Shown in pieces: positions 15,144-22,510 of a stretch of 38,814 bases of DNA. This DNA is from Solobacterium sp. (GTDB taxonomy: Bacteria > Bacillota_I > Bacilli_A > Erysipelotrichales > Erysipelotrichaceae), in contig JAFYGX010000142.1 of NCBI GenBank assembly GCA_017543025.1, forward strand, positions 1 to 38,814, in the 5' to 3' direction. The number at the start of each line of letters is the position of its first letter. The first letter of the stretch is position 1. The notes beneath the pieces were generated by a model, which made no database searches, had not been told where the DNA came from, and worked only from the letters and a program-made list of their open reading frames with translations. The position numbers and the translations under genes were made by a program.

Positions 15144-15173
15144 TGTATATTGTAATACCTGTAGACAGGACAA
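15144..15173 (-). promoter_or_regulatory. Promoter with embedded dyad for the traX-kinase-CPBP operon
   Basis: On the minus strand TTGTCC (15173-15168), an 18-base spacer and TATACA (15149-15144) lie upstream of ATG 15121. A perfect CCTGT-AG-ACAGG dyad (15158-15169) falls inside the spacer, a repressor-like position. Confidence 0.5.
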
Positions 15174-15356
15174 TGGGAACGAAAAAAGATATGACATCTC
15201 CGGAGCGGTCCGAACCGTTTCGTTCCGACGATATCTGCTGGATCAGACAAGCAGTCGTTTCCTGCATCCGGCAAGGGTACAGAAACCATGGAGGCACTTC
15301 TCGCAGAAAAACAGCTGTATTTCTGAAAACCGAAGCAACAGATTCGGAATGCAGGG

Positions 15357-15362
15357 TATAAT
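15357..15362 (+). promoter_or_regulatory. -10 box (TATAAT) for the LRR/DUF5648 surface gene
   Basis: A perfect TATAAT lies 61 bases before ATG 15424. No good -35 is seen, so it may depend on an activator. The rest of the divergent region (15174-15423) shows no gene. Confidence 0.5.
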
Positions 15363-15423
15363 TGAAACATGGAGAATCTGCGGAGGCAGATTCTGACACA
15401 ACAGAAAGGGGATTTCGGAAATA

Positions 15424-16776
15424 ATGAAGAAGTATTTTGCAGTATTGCTCAGTCTGGTTCTGATGAGCAGCTCCGCCATTTCTGCACTCCATGCGGAAGA
15501 AGCACCGCAGGAAACAGAAGAGACAGAAGAAGCGGAAATGATTTCAGAAGATGCAGATGCAGAGGCGGAAGCCGAAGCCGAAGCAGAGACGGAAGAAGTG
15601 CTTGCGGAAGTGGCCGCAGAAGAGGAAGATGAAATTCTGGGAGCGGACGGAAGCGCATACCTCAGTAAACTGAATGCGGCAGGAACAGGATATATTGCCT
15701 GGTATAATCCGGAGTTCGGAAAGGGGGAGCCCCGCACAAAGTGGGAGTGGTTCAGTACGGTTAACATTCCGAGAGTCGATGCGTCAAAACCGGTTGTGAG
15801 TCTTGGCTATGACGATGATGAGAATACACATGAGGACAAGGCAATCGGTGCATTCTCCAATCAGACTGCGCATACAAGAATCGATATTGAGGACGGCATC
15901 CTTCGGATCGGAAGCTATGCGTTCAATGGCGCGTCCAATCTGAAGACAGTTTTTATTCCGAAGACAATCGAATACATCGGACATGAGGCATTTGAAGGCT
16001 GCTCATCGGCACTTGAGATCCGTTATCAGGGCTCGGAAGAGGACTGGAAGAAGATCCGCATCGCAGAAGACAACCCGGCGCTTGCGTCAGTGAAAATGAA
16101 GTATAACTGCAAGCATACAAGCATCGAACTGGATCAGAAAGAGCTCCGTCTGAAAGTCGGCGAAACTGCAAAGCTCACCGCTACCCTTTATTCGGATGAT
16201 CCGGAAGATCTCGAATTCAGATGGTTTTTTCCAGGCAAGACAGTCGATGTGGACAAGGATGGAAATGTCACTGCGAAACAGGAAGGAATCGCATATGTAC
16301 ATGCGTATTCCGAGAATGCGGGAATGTCCGCATCCTGTACAGTCTATGTCGGAGACGATGCGGGCACCATGAAAATGTATCGTCTTTACAATCCGAACAG
16401 CGGCGAACATTTCTATACCGGAAGAGAAACGGAAAAGAACAATCTGGTTCATCAGGGGTGGAAAGATGAAGGCGTAGGATTCAAGGCGCTTGTCAGCGGC
16501 GGAATCCCGATGTACCGTCTCTACAATCCGAATGCCGGTGATCACCATTACACAAAGAGTGAGAAGGAAAAAGACAGTCTGGTCGCTGTCGGCTGGAAGT
16601 ATGAAGGAATCGGATGGAATGCGGCAGACAGTACCGGAATTCCGATGTACCGTCTCTACAATCCGAATGCGACCGGAGCCGGATCGCATCATTACACAAA
16701 GAGCGAGAAGGAAAAAGACATTCTGGTCGCTGCCGGCTGGAAGTATGAAGGAATCGGTTTCTACGCCGGTAAATAA
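15424..16776 (+). CDS. Secreted BspA-LRR / Ig-like / DUF5648-repeat protein
   Basis: A 450-residue exported protein. A Sec signal peptide (about 1-24, ending SALHA) is followed by a very acidic Glu/Ala tract (about 25-72). Residues about 140-205 are BspA-type leucine-rich repeats (DGILRIGSYAFNGASNLK, IEYIGHEAFEGCSS). Residues about 231-309 form a Big_2/Ig-like domain (KHTSIELDQKELRLKVGETA ... SCTVYV). Residues about 317-450 hold three 45-residue repeats with MYRLYNPN-(x)n-HxYT and GWKYEGIGW, characteristic of DUF5648. No LPxTG or lipobox is present, so it is secreted or held non-covalently, perhaps by the repeats. Such proteins are thought to bind host or wall glycans. It is monogenic and ends at a shared terminator. 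Confidence 0.85.
   Translation: MKKYFAVLLSLVLMSSSAISALHAEEAPQETEETEEAEMISEDADAEAEAEAEAETEEVLAEVAAEEEDEILGADGSAYLSKLNAAGTGYIAWYNPEFGKGEPRTKWEWFSTVNIPRVDASKPVVSLGYDDDENTHEDKAIGAFSNQTAHTRIDIEDGILRIGSYAFNGASNLKTVFIPKTIEYIGHEAFEGCSSALEIRYQGSEEDWKKIRIAEDNPALASVKMKYNCKHTSIELDQKELRLKVGETAKLTATLYSDDPEDLEFRWFFPGKTVDVDKDGNVTAKQEGIAYVHAYSENAGMSASCTVYVGDDAGTMKMYRLYNPNSGEHFYTGRETEKNNLVHQGWKDEGVGFKALVSGGIPMYRLYNPNAGDHHYTKSEKEKDSLVAVGWKYEGIGWNAADSTGIPMYRLYNPNATGAGSHHYTKSEKEKDILVAAGWKYEGIGFYAGK
16375..16776 (+). repeat. Three tandem 135-base DUF5648 repeats
   Basis: The units begin at 16375, 16510 and 16645, each opening with ATGTA(T/C)CGTCT(T/C)TACAATCC. The second and third are nearly identical in DNA except for an inserted ATGAGS-coding stretch, which suggests a recent duplication; the first has diverged more. 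Confidence 0.85.
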
Positions 16777-16810
16777 GCTTCTGAAAACAGTCTGAGAATC
16801 AGTGAACAGA

Positions 16811-16855
16811 AAAAGAGCCCGAACGGAGCAGATAATGCACGGTCAGGGCTCTTTT
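16811..16855. terminator. Bidirectional terminator between surface protein and MATE genes
   Basis: AAAAGAGCCC (16811-16820) pairs perfectly with GGGCTCTTTT (16846-16855), with symmetrical A/T flanks serving both convergent genes. Confidence 0.88.
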
Positions 16856-16937
16856 CCATATGCCGGAGTGCAGACGGAAAGGGTTCTGCATTCGGAATGG
16901 GTCCGGTCTGATACAATGAATCCGATCTGACCGCGGC

Positions 16938-18287
16938 TTATGCGGCATCTGTTCTCGCACCCTCCGGACCGGAACGCTGCCGTCTGATCAGAATCGGCGT
17001 TTCGTAGATGATCATCGCAGCCCATCCGGCAAAATAGGACCAGGGGATAACCGGGAAAGAGAATCCCATGCGAAACAGCAGGATATAACATGTCAGACAG
17101 CGGAAGACCATATTGATGATCGAGCTGTTCAGTGTGATTCTGAGATCTCCGGTTCCCCGGAAATAACCCTGAATTCCGTTCGTCAGAGCGGGCAGAGGAT
17201 ACATGAAGGCAATCAGATGCAGGTAGCTGATCCCCTGGCGGATGACGCCGGAATCGGAAGTGAACAGACACATGATCCGTTCTGCTCCGGTATAGAGGAT
17301 GACGGCGATCACAGCGGAGAATCCAAGTTCCAGCAGGATGCCATAATAAAAGGTCTGCTTCATCCGTCCGGTGTGATGTGCGCCGGCATTCTGCGCCATG
17401 ACGGAACTCATTGCATGGGCAATATTCTGTTCCGGCACAATTGCAAAGTCATCTGTCCGGTTCACTGCGTTGAATGCGGCGGCGGCATTTACGCCGAGCG
17501 TGTTGACAAACCCCTGTACCACCAGCTTGCCGAGCTGCACGGAAGACTGCTGCAGGGCGCTGACAATGCCGAACGAGAGAGTTTTCTTCAGAAGGCGGAC
17601 ATCGACGATCAGCCAGTTTCTGCCAAGCCGCAGGAAGGGAATCTTCCGGTGAATGTAAACCCAGCAGAGCAGGGCACATAACGCTTCGCAGAGCACTGTG
17701 CTGATTGCGGCACCTGCTATGCCGAGGTTCAGCCCGGTAATCAGAAACAGATCACCTGCGATATTCAGTACGGTGCTGACCGCAAGGAACAGCAGCGGAG
17801 AACGGGAATCGCCCATAGCCCTCAGCATGCTGGCGAGGTAGCTGCAGGCAAAGCTGAATACCAGTCCCAGCATGATGATTTTCAGATAACCGGAAGCTTT
17901 CGGAATGATCGAAGGATCAACTCTCAGAGCATGCATGATCGCTGTGCTGAAACCGGCAATCAGGAAGCCTGATACAAGGGAAAATACAGCACCTGCGCAA
18001 AGGCCGGTGCTGACCTGACGCTGCAGTACGGAACGGTCGTCTGCGCCGAACTGATAGCTGACCAGAAGCCCTGCGCCAAGACAGATACCGTTGGTGAACA
18101 GCAGAACCAGCGTCATCAGCGGATTGCTGGTGCCGACTGCGGCGAGTGCTTCTTTTCCGACATAACGGCCGACGATCATACTGTCGACGGCATTATAGGT
18201 CAGCTGAAGCAGATTTCCGGCAATCTGCGGAAGCGTGAACCGGATCAGTGCCGGAAGAATCGGCCCTTCTGTAAGCTCATTTGTCAT
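16938..18287 (-). CDS. MATE-family multidrug efflux transporter
   Basis: A polytopic exporter of about 449 residues from ATG 18287, within the family's usual 440-470. It shows two MatE halves. The first helix segment LPALIRFTLPQIAGNLLQLTYNAVDSMIVGRYVG is typical, as are AMGDSRSPL and FRGTGDLRITL at matching positions in each half (the G-D-x-R/T motif). Such proteins export cationic drugs or metabolites using Na+ or H+ gradients; substrates are not predictable. The start at 18287 (MTNELTEG) fits homologues; AGGTAAG is 12 bases away, rather far. The longer frame to 18332 has no ribosome site. It stands alone, divergent from the hydrolase lipoprotein gene. Confidence 0.92.
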   Translation of the reverse strand: MTNELTEGPILPALIRFTLPQIAGNLLQLTYNAVDSMIVGRYVGKEALAAVGTSNPLMTLVLLFTNGICLGAGLLVSYQFGADDRSVLQRQVSTGLCAGAVFSLVSGFLIAGFSTAIMHALRVDPSIIPKASGYLKIIMLGLVFSFACSYLASMLRAMGDSRSPLLFLAVSTVLNIAGDLFLITGLNLGIAGAAISTVLCEALCALLCWVYIHRKIPFLRLGRNWLIVDVRLLKKTLSFGIVSALQQSSVQLGKLVVQGFVNTLGVNAAAAFNAVNRTDDFAIVPEQNIAHAMSSVMAQNAGAHHTGRMKQTFYYGILLELGFSAVIAVILYTGAERIMCLFTSDSGVIRQGISYLHLIAFMYPLPALTNGIQGYFRGTGDLRITLNSSIINMVFRCLTCYILLFRMGFSFPVIPWSYFAGWAAMIIYETPILIRRQRSGPEGARTDAA

Positions 18288-18523
18288 AAGGTATATCTTA
18301 CCTGCATTTTCCTGAAACTGCCGCAGTTTCATTGCGGAAAAATGATGATGGAATGCAGGGCAGGCTGAAGTAATAAGATCGAAGATATGTTCGGATGCAG
18401 AAAAAACGGTTTCGCAAAGGATGCGCTTGCCTGAGCCGGGGAAAGACGTTCACGCATGGAACACAGAAGAACCGTCCGGCAAGCCGCAGCACAGTGTATC
18501 TGATATAAGGAAAGGCGGAGTAT

Positions 18524-19477
18524 ATGAAAGGAATCTATGTTCGGGCAGTGTTTGTTCTGCTGGCTGCTGTGATGATTTCCGGCTGCGGGGCAAAGATGCA
18601 GTATGCGGATGAACCTGCATGGACAGAACACACCGTCGGGCTTTCCCGCAATGGCGTTTCATTGTATCTATCCTGCAGGAAGCAGGAGAACAGCGATCCG
18701 GAACGCAATATTCTTCTGATCCACGGATCGGCGTATTCCTCGCATGAATTTGATGTCGATTATCAGGATTACAGTCTGGTACAGCGGCTTGTCAATGAAG
18801 GCTATGCGGTATGGCGGCTGGATATTGCCGGCTATGGACGATCCGGCGCGGTGGAGGACGGGCTTGCGGTGGATACTGCATATGCGGCAGAAGATATCCA
18901 TTCTGCGATAGAGAAAATCGTACAGGTTACCGGGCAGGACAGGATCGATCTTCTTGGCTGGAGCTGGGGAACGATGACCTGCAGTTTATGTGCAGCGAAG
19001 TATCCGGAACATCTGCGTCGTCTGATTCTGTATGCACCGATTCTTTCAGGAATCGGGGAAGGAAAAGTGAGCGAACCATTCAGCCATAACACGTGGGAGA
19101 GTGCGGCAGAAGATTTTCAGAAGAACAGAGACGGTACATTTGATTCCGACGTGACAGATCCGGTTCTGATTGAGCTCTTCTGCTCGAACTGCTGGCATTA
19201 TGACGGAGATTTCAGTCCGAACGGCTGGCAGAAGGACGCACGGAAAGACCGGGATACGCAGCTGATCGACCTGGATGCGATCCGGCTGGAAACTCTTGTG
19301 ATCTGCGGAGACAATGATCCGAATCTGAATTATGATCTGATCCGTTCTTCTGTGACGCATCTTCCCGAAGGATCCGAACTCTGTGTGATTCCCGGCGGCT
19401 CACATATTGTGATGTATGAACGGAAAGGATACCATGCATTTCAGGATCGTATTGTGTTATTCCTGAATAAAGGCTGA
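18524..19477 (+). CDS. Alpha/beta-hydrolase lipoprotein
   Basis: A 317-residue cell-surface enzyme. The lipobox ISGC puts the lipid Cys at residue 21. The hydrolase fold shows an oxyanion-loop LLIHGSAYSS (about 64), the nucleophile elbow GWSWG (S147), an acid in CGDNDPN (D263 or D265) and the catalytic His in GGSHIVM (H294). All three catalytic positions are therefore present. The substrate, an ester, peptide or lactone, is unknown. ATG 18524 has GGCGGAG upstream. It has its own upstream region, divergent from the MATE gene, and no clear terminator was seen in the 120 bases after it. Confidence 0.87.
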   Translation: MKGIYVRAVFVLLAAVMISGCGAKMQYADEPAWTEHTVGLSRNGVSLYLSCRKQENSDPERNILLIHGSAYSSHEFDVDYQDYSLVQRLVNEGYAVWRLDIAGYGRSGAVEDGLAVDTAYAAEDIHSAIEKIVQVTGQDRIDLLGWSWGTMTCSLCAAKYPEHLRRLILYAPILSGIGEGKVSEPFSHNTWESAAEDFQKNRDGTFDSDVTDPVLIELFCSNCWHYDGDFSPNGWQKDARKDRDTQLIDLDAIRLETLVICGDNDPNLNYDLIRSSVTHLPEGSELCVIPGGSHIVMYERKGYHAFQDRIVLFLNKG

Positions 19478-19599
19478 TGCGGCCGGCTGGATTCTGTCAG
19501 AAATTCCGGGAACAGAAACCGTACAGAAACGATTTGTTTCGATGTGACTTGATTTTTCTTCGAAAAATGCGCAGAGTATAGAACGGAGAGTATCAACTA

Positions 19600-21258
19600 A
19601 TGAAAGACAGAGACAACCTGGAAAACCTCTGGGAATTTATTCATCTGATCACAGACAAAGCAAATTCAGATCATGCGGCAGAAAATGCCGTATCTTTTAT
19701 CGCTGAGTCACTGAATATCGGACGGCTGATCGGAGAGCTTCAGACGGTGCCGGATACAGCACATCCGGACGGATATTATGAAAAGAGGGAGTTTTATACC
19801 TCAGAAGATGGATTTGTCAGAGAAGATTCATGCAGTATTTCCTATGATGTGAAAGAACCGGGGAAGGTAACGCTGACCGCATTCGGAAAACCGGGAAAGC
19901 CGATCACAGACAGAGAACAGGTTGTTGCGGTGATGGAACTGGTCAATCTTGCGGCGGAAAGTCATTTCATGATGGGAAAAGCGGACCGGCAGAAGATGAT
20001 TCAGTTTCTGACAGGCCTGCCGAATGCCGCCGGGTATATGCAGGAAATCAGCAGAAAGTACCGGACGCAGGTAATTGATCAGTATGACGCATATTATTTC
20101 AATCTGGCCAGTTTCGGGCTGATCAACAAGCAGTTCGGTCAGAAAGAGAGCGATGAGGTGATGAAGCGCTATGCGGGCTTCATCCGTTCCACGCTGGAAG
20201 ACGATGAAGTACTCGGACATCTTGGCGGCGACAATTATGTCGCATTGATCCGTCAGGGAGAAAACAGTCTGAAATTCCGAGAGCTGCTGAAAAACGTTGA
20301 TACCTATGCGATGCGCAGCGGGAAGCGGATTCCGCTGTCGATCGGTGCGGTTGCCGGGGTAATGCGGATAGAACCGCTGACGCCGGCAGAACAGATCATC
20401 AGCGGACCGGCAGTTGCCTGTTCCTTTGCGAAACGGACACGAGTTCCGTTAGTGGAACTGGATGATGCTCTGAATGAGCGGATTCAGCGGCGGAAAGTGA
20501 TTGAGCAGAGCTTTGAAAAAGCGCTTGCCAATGATGAGTTTGCTGTATTCTATCAGCCGAAGGTCGATGCTTTGACCGGAGAAATGATCGGTGCGGAAGC
20601 GCTGGCCAGATGGTTTGAGAACGGACAGATGATTCCGCCTGGCGCATTTATTCCGGTTCTGGAAGATTCGTATCGGATTACCGAGCTTGATCTTGCGGTA
20701 TTCCGGAAGGTGTGCAGGGATGTCGCGGGCTGGGAGAAGGAAGGACATGTTGTTCCGGTTTCCGTGAATATCTCGCGCCAGGATCTTCTGGACAGGGATC
20801 TGTTCCGGAAGCTGGAGAGCCTGATTCAGGAATACGGTATTTCGCGTGACAATATCATTGTTGAGATTACCGAGACCAGCACGGAGCGGGAAAAAGGACT
20901 GATGATGGATTTCCTCAATCACCTGAAGGAAAACGGCATTCAGTCAAGCATTGATGACTTCGGTACCGGTTATTCTTCGCTGAGCATTCTGCGGGAATTT
21001 CCGGTAAGTGAAATCAAGCTGGACCGGTCTTTTATCAATAAAGATCTCAACCGGAAAGATGAGATCATCATTCACAGCGTGATTGAAATGGCAAGGAAGC
21101 TGGATATTTCCATTATCCAGGAAGGTGTTGAGGATGCGGAACAGAGAGACTTTATCACAAAGCTCGGCTGTACCCGTATTCAGGGCTTTCTCTACAGCAG
21201 ACCTTTGCCAAAGGAGCTTTACGACATCTGGGTGAAACGGGGACGCTGCCCCGACTGA
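19600..21258 (+). CDS. c-di-GMP phosphodiesterase: GAF-like, degenerate GGDEF, intact EAL
   Basis: A 552-residue cytosolic protein. An N-terminal GAF-like sensor occupies about 1-125. The GGDEF domain (about 130-285) has GGDNY at 209-213 in place of GGDEF, so cyclase activity is unlikely, though GTP binding may remain. The EAL domain (about 300-545) keeps the catalytic set: EAL at 333-335, VNIS with its Asn, EITET, DDFGTGYSS (452-460), IKLD, the EGVE glutamate and QGFLYSRPL. It should hydrolyse c-di-GMP to pGpG. GGAGAG precedes ATG 19600. It ends at a hairpin terminator, so it is monogenic. It is the natural counterpart of the cyclase at 31759. Confidence 0.92.
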   Translation: MKDRDNLENLWEFIHLITDKANSDHAAENAVSFIAESLNIGRLIGELQTVPDTAHPDGYYEKREFYTSEDGFVREDSCSISYDVKEPGKVTLTAFGKPGKPITDREQVVAVMELVNLAAESHFMMGKADRQKMIQFLTGLPNAAGYMQEISRKYRTQVIDQYDAYYFNLASFGLINKQFGQKESDEVMKRYAGFIRSTLEDDEVLGHLGGDNYVALIRQGENSLKFRELLKNVDTYAMRSGKRIPLSIGAVAGVMRIEPLTPAEQIISGPAVACSFAKRTRVPLVELDDALNERIQRRKVIEQSFEKALANDEFAVFYQPKVDALTGEMIGAEALARWFENGQMIPPGAFIPVLEDSYRITELDLAVFRKVCRDVAGWEKEGHVVPVSVNISRQDLLDRDLFRKLESLIQEYGISRDNIIVEITETSTEREKGLMMDFLNHLKENGIQSSIDDFGTGYSSLSILREFPVSEIKLDRSFINKDLNRKDEIIIHSVIEMARKLDISIIQEGVEDAEQRDFITKLGCTRIQGFLYSRPLPKELYDIWVKRGRCPD

Positions 21259-21260
21259 AC

Positions 21261-21299
21261 AAGAAAAAGAGGCTTTCGGAAGAAGACAGCCTTTTTCTT
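21261..21299 (+). terminator. Terminator after the EAL protein
   Basis: AAGAAAAAG-A-GGCT pairs with AGCC-TTTTTCTT around a loop of about 10 bases, starting two bases past the stop. Confidence 0.8.
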
Positions 21300-21355
21300 A
21301 TGGTGCAGAACCGGTGAAAACCGGAAGAAATAGTGGTTTCATAAGCGGGACGGGT

Positions 21356-21664
21356 TTACCGCAGCAGCCGTTCAATTGCCTCATTGACTTTTTCCAGTGC
21401 GTCCGTGTCCTGCTCTTCAATCGCATGCATGATGCAGTGATCGAGATGTTCCTTGAGAAGGAGCTGGGAGATCCGGTTGATCTCTCCCCGGACGGCCGCA
21501 AGCTGAATCAGAACATCCGAGCAGTCTTCGCCGCGTTCGATCATTCTGCGGACAGATTCCAGATGCCCGATTGATCTGGAGCAGCGGTTTACGATGCGCC
21601 GGATCTGTTCCGGATCATGCGTATGGCTGTGAGAATGTTCTGTTTCTGCGTTTCGGTTTTCCAT
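21356..21664 (-). CDS. CsoR/RcnR-family metal-sensing repressor
   Basis: A 102-residue all-helical repressor (DUF156/PF02583). The metal-site pattern C48, H73, C77 (EDCSDVL ... KEHLDHC) matches the C-H-C ligands of copper sensor CsoR. The N-terminus has an extra His-rich stretch (HSHSHTH, residues 10-16) that could bind Ni, Co or Cu. Apo-protein normally binds operator DNA and metal releases it. The start ATG 21664 has no ribosome site, but an extended -10 sits seven bases upstream, so the message may be leaderless. No metal exporter or copper chaperone is adjacent; the divergent neighbour is an ECF S component, so its target could lie elsewhere. Confidence 0.88.
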   Translation of the reverse strand: MENRNAETEHSHSHTHDPEQIRRIVNRCSRSIGHLESVRRMIERGEDCSDVLIQLAAVRGEINRISQLLLKEHLDHCIMHAIEEQDTDALEKVNEAIERLLR

Positions 21665-21671
21665 GCGTAAC

Positions 21672-21680
21672 AGTATAGCA
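21672..21680 (-). promoter_or_regulatory. Extended -10 promoter directly before csoR-like ATG
   Basis: On the minus strand TGC-TATACT (21680-21672) is an extended -10 box. Only GTTACGC separates it from ATG 21664, placing the expected +1 at the start codon. The -35 is weak, as is usual with extended -10 promoters. Confidence 0.55.
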
Positions 21681-21806
21681 GAGAATGCCGGGCATAAGAT
21701 GCGGGATGACCCGGAAGATGAGCATATGAAGAGACTGTTTTTTTACATGCAGTAAAATCTGTCTGCAGATGCCGTCAGTGCAGTGCCGGACCGAACATTC
21801 TTCTGC

Positions 21807-21857
21807 CGGTTTCTGACTGCGGAAAAGAAACCGCTGCTTCTGCGGTATTTGCAGAAG
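21807..21857 (+). promoter_or_regulatory. Two adjacent leader hairpins ahead of the ECF S component
   Basis: CGGTTTC (21807-21813) pairs with GAAACCG (21827-21833), and CTTCTGC (21837-21843) with GCAGAAG (21851-21857). Both stems are perfect and lie three bases apart, ending about 10 bases before the GGAGGG ribosome site. ECF S genes often carry vitamin riboswitches, but no known class (TPP, FMN, preQ1, THF, cobalamin) is recognised here. Confidence 0.4.
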
Positions 21858-21882
21858 TGCGGGGATGGAGGGAAAAAAGAAT

Positions 21883-22422
21883 ATGAAACTTCGCGATCTT
21901 ACGCTGTCCGCCATGTTTCTGGCGGCAGGCCAGGTACTTCCGTTCATTGCAGGCAATATTCCATCGATCGGCAGGATGCTGTGCCCGATGCATATTCCGG
22001 TTCTGCTCTGCGGGTTCTTTGTCGGCGGGCCGCTTGCGGCGCTGGTTGGTGCGATATGTCCGCTGCTGCGATCCGTTCTTTTCGGGATGCCGGTTCTGTT
22101 TCCCTCTGCGGTATGCATGGCGTTTGAACTGATGACCTATGGCTTTGTCTGCGGCTTTCTTTACCGTAAGAAGAACGACCGCTCACTGGCGGGTATTTAT
22201 TTCGCACTGATTGCGGCGATGCTTGCAGGACGGATTGTCTGGGGAATTGCTTCTGTGATCTTTCTGGGCATTCAGGGAACTGCCTTTACCGCATCGGCCT
22301 TCCTTGCCGGGGCATTTACTAATGCGATTCCCGGCATTCTTCTGCAGCTGATCCTGATTCCGCCCCTTGTGAAGAAGCTGGATCCGTACCGGAGCGAAGA
22401 AGACTCCGGGAAGGCAGCCTGA
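21883..22422 (+). CDS. ECF transporter S component (substrate-binding membrane subunit)
   Basis: A 179-residue membrane protein with about six helices. The N-terminal LRDLTLSAMFLAAGQVLPF and the PMHIPVLLCGFFVGGPLAALVG and AMAFELMTYGF-like segments fit the ECF_trnsprt group (PF12822). The S component binds a micronutrient and works with a shared EcfT/EcfA energising module, which is not in this window. The vitamin is not determinable; the absence of a recognised riboswitch gives no hint. ATG 21883 has GGAGGG ten bases upstream; an ATG at 21865 within that ribosome-site region is less likely. It ends at a strong terminator. Confidence 0.85.
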   Translation: MKLRDLTLSAMFLAAGQVLPFIAGNIPSIGRMLCPMHIPVLLCGFFVGGPLAALVGAICPLLRSVLFGMPVLFPSAVCMAFELMTYGFVCGFLYRKKNDRSLAGIYFALIAAMLAGRIVWGIASVIFLGIQGTAFTASAFLAGAFTNAIPGILLQLILIPPLVKKLDPYRSEEDSGKAA

Positions 22423-22441
22423 CGGACATTGAATACGATTG

Positions 22442-22473
22442 AAAAACATGTGCCGGGCACATGTTTCGTTTTT
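22442..22473. terminator. Strong terminator between convergent ECF S and desulfidase genes
   Basis: AAACATGTGC (22444-22453) pairs perfectly with GCACATGTTT (22457-22466) across a three-base loop, followed by CGTTTTT and flanked by A on the other side. Confidence 0.88.
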
Positions 22474-22510
22474 CATGCATACAGGTAATGGGCGGCTGAG
22501 GATGTGCGGA

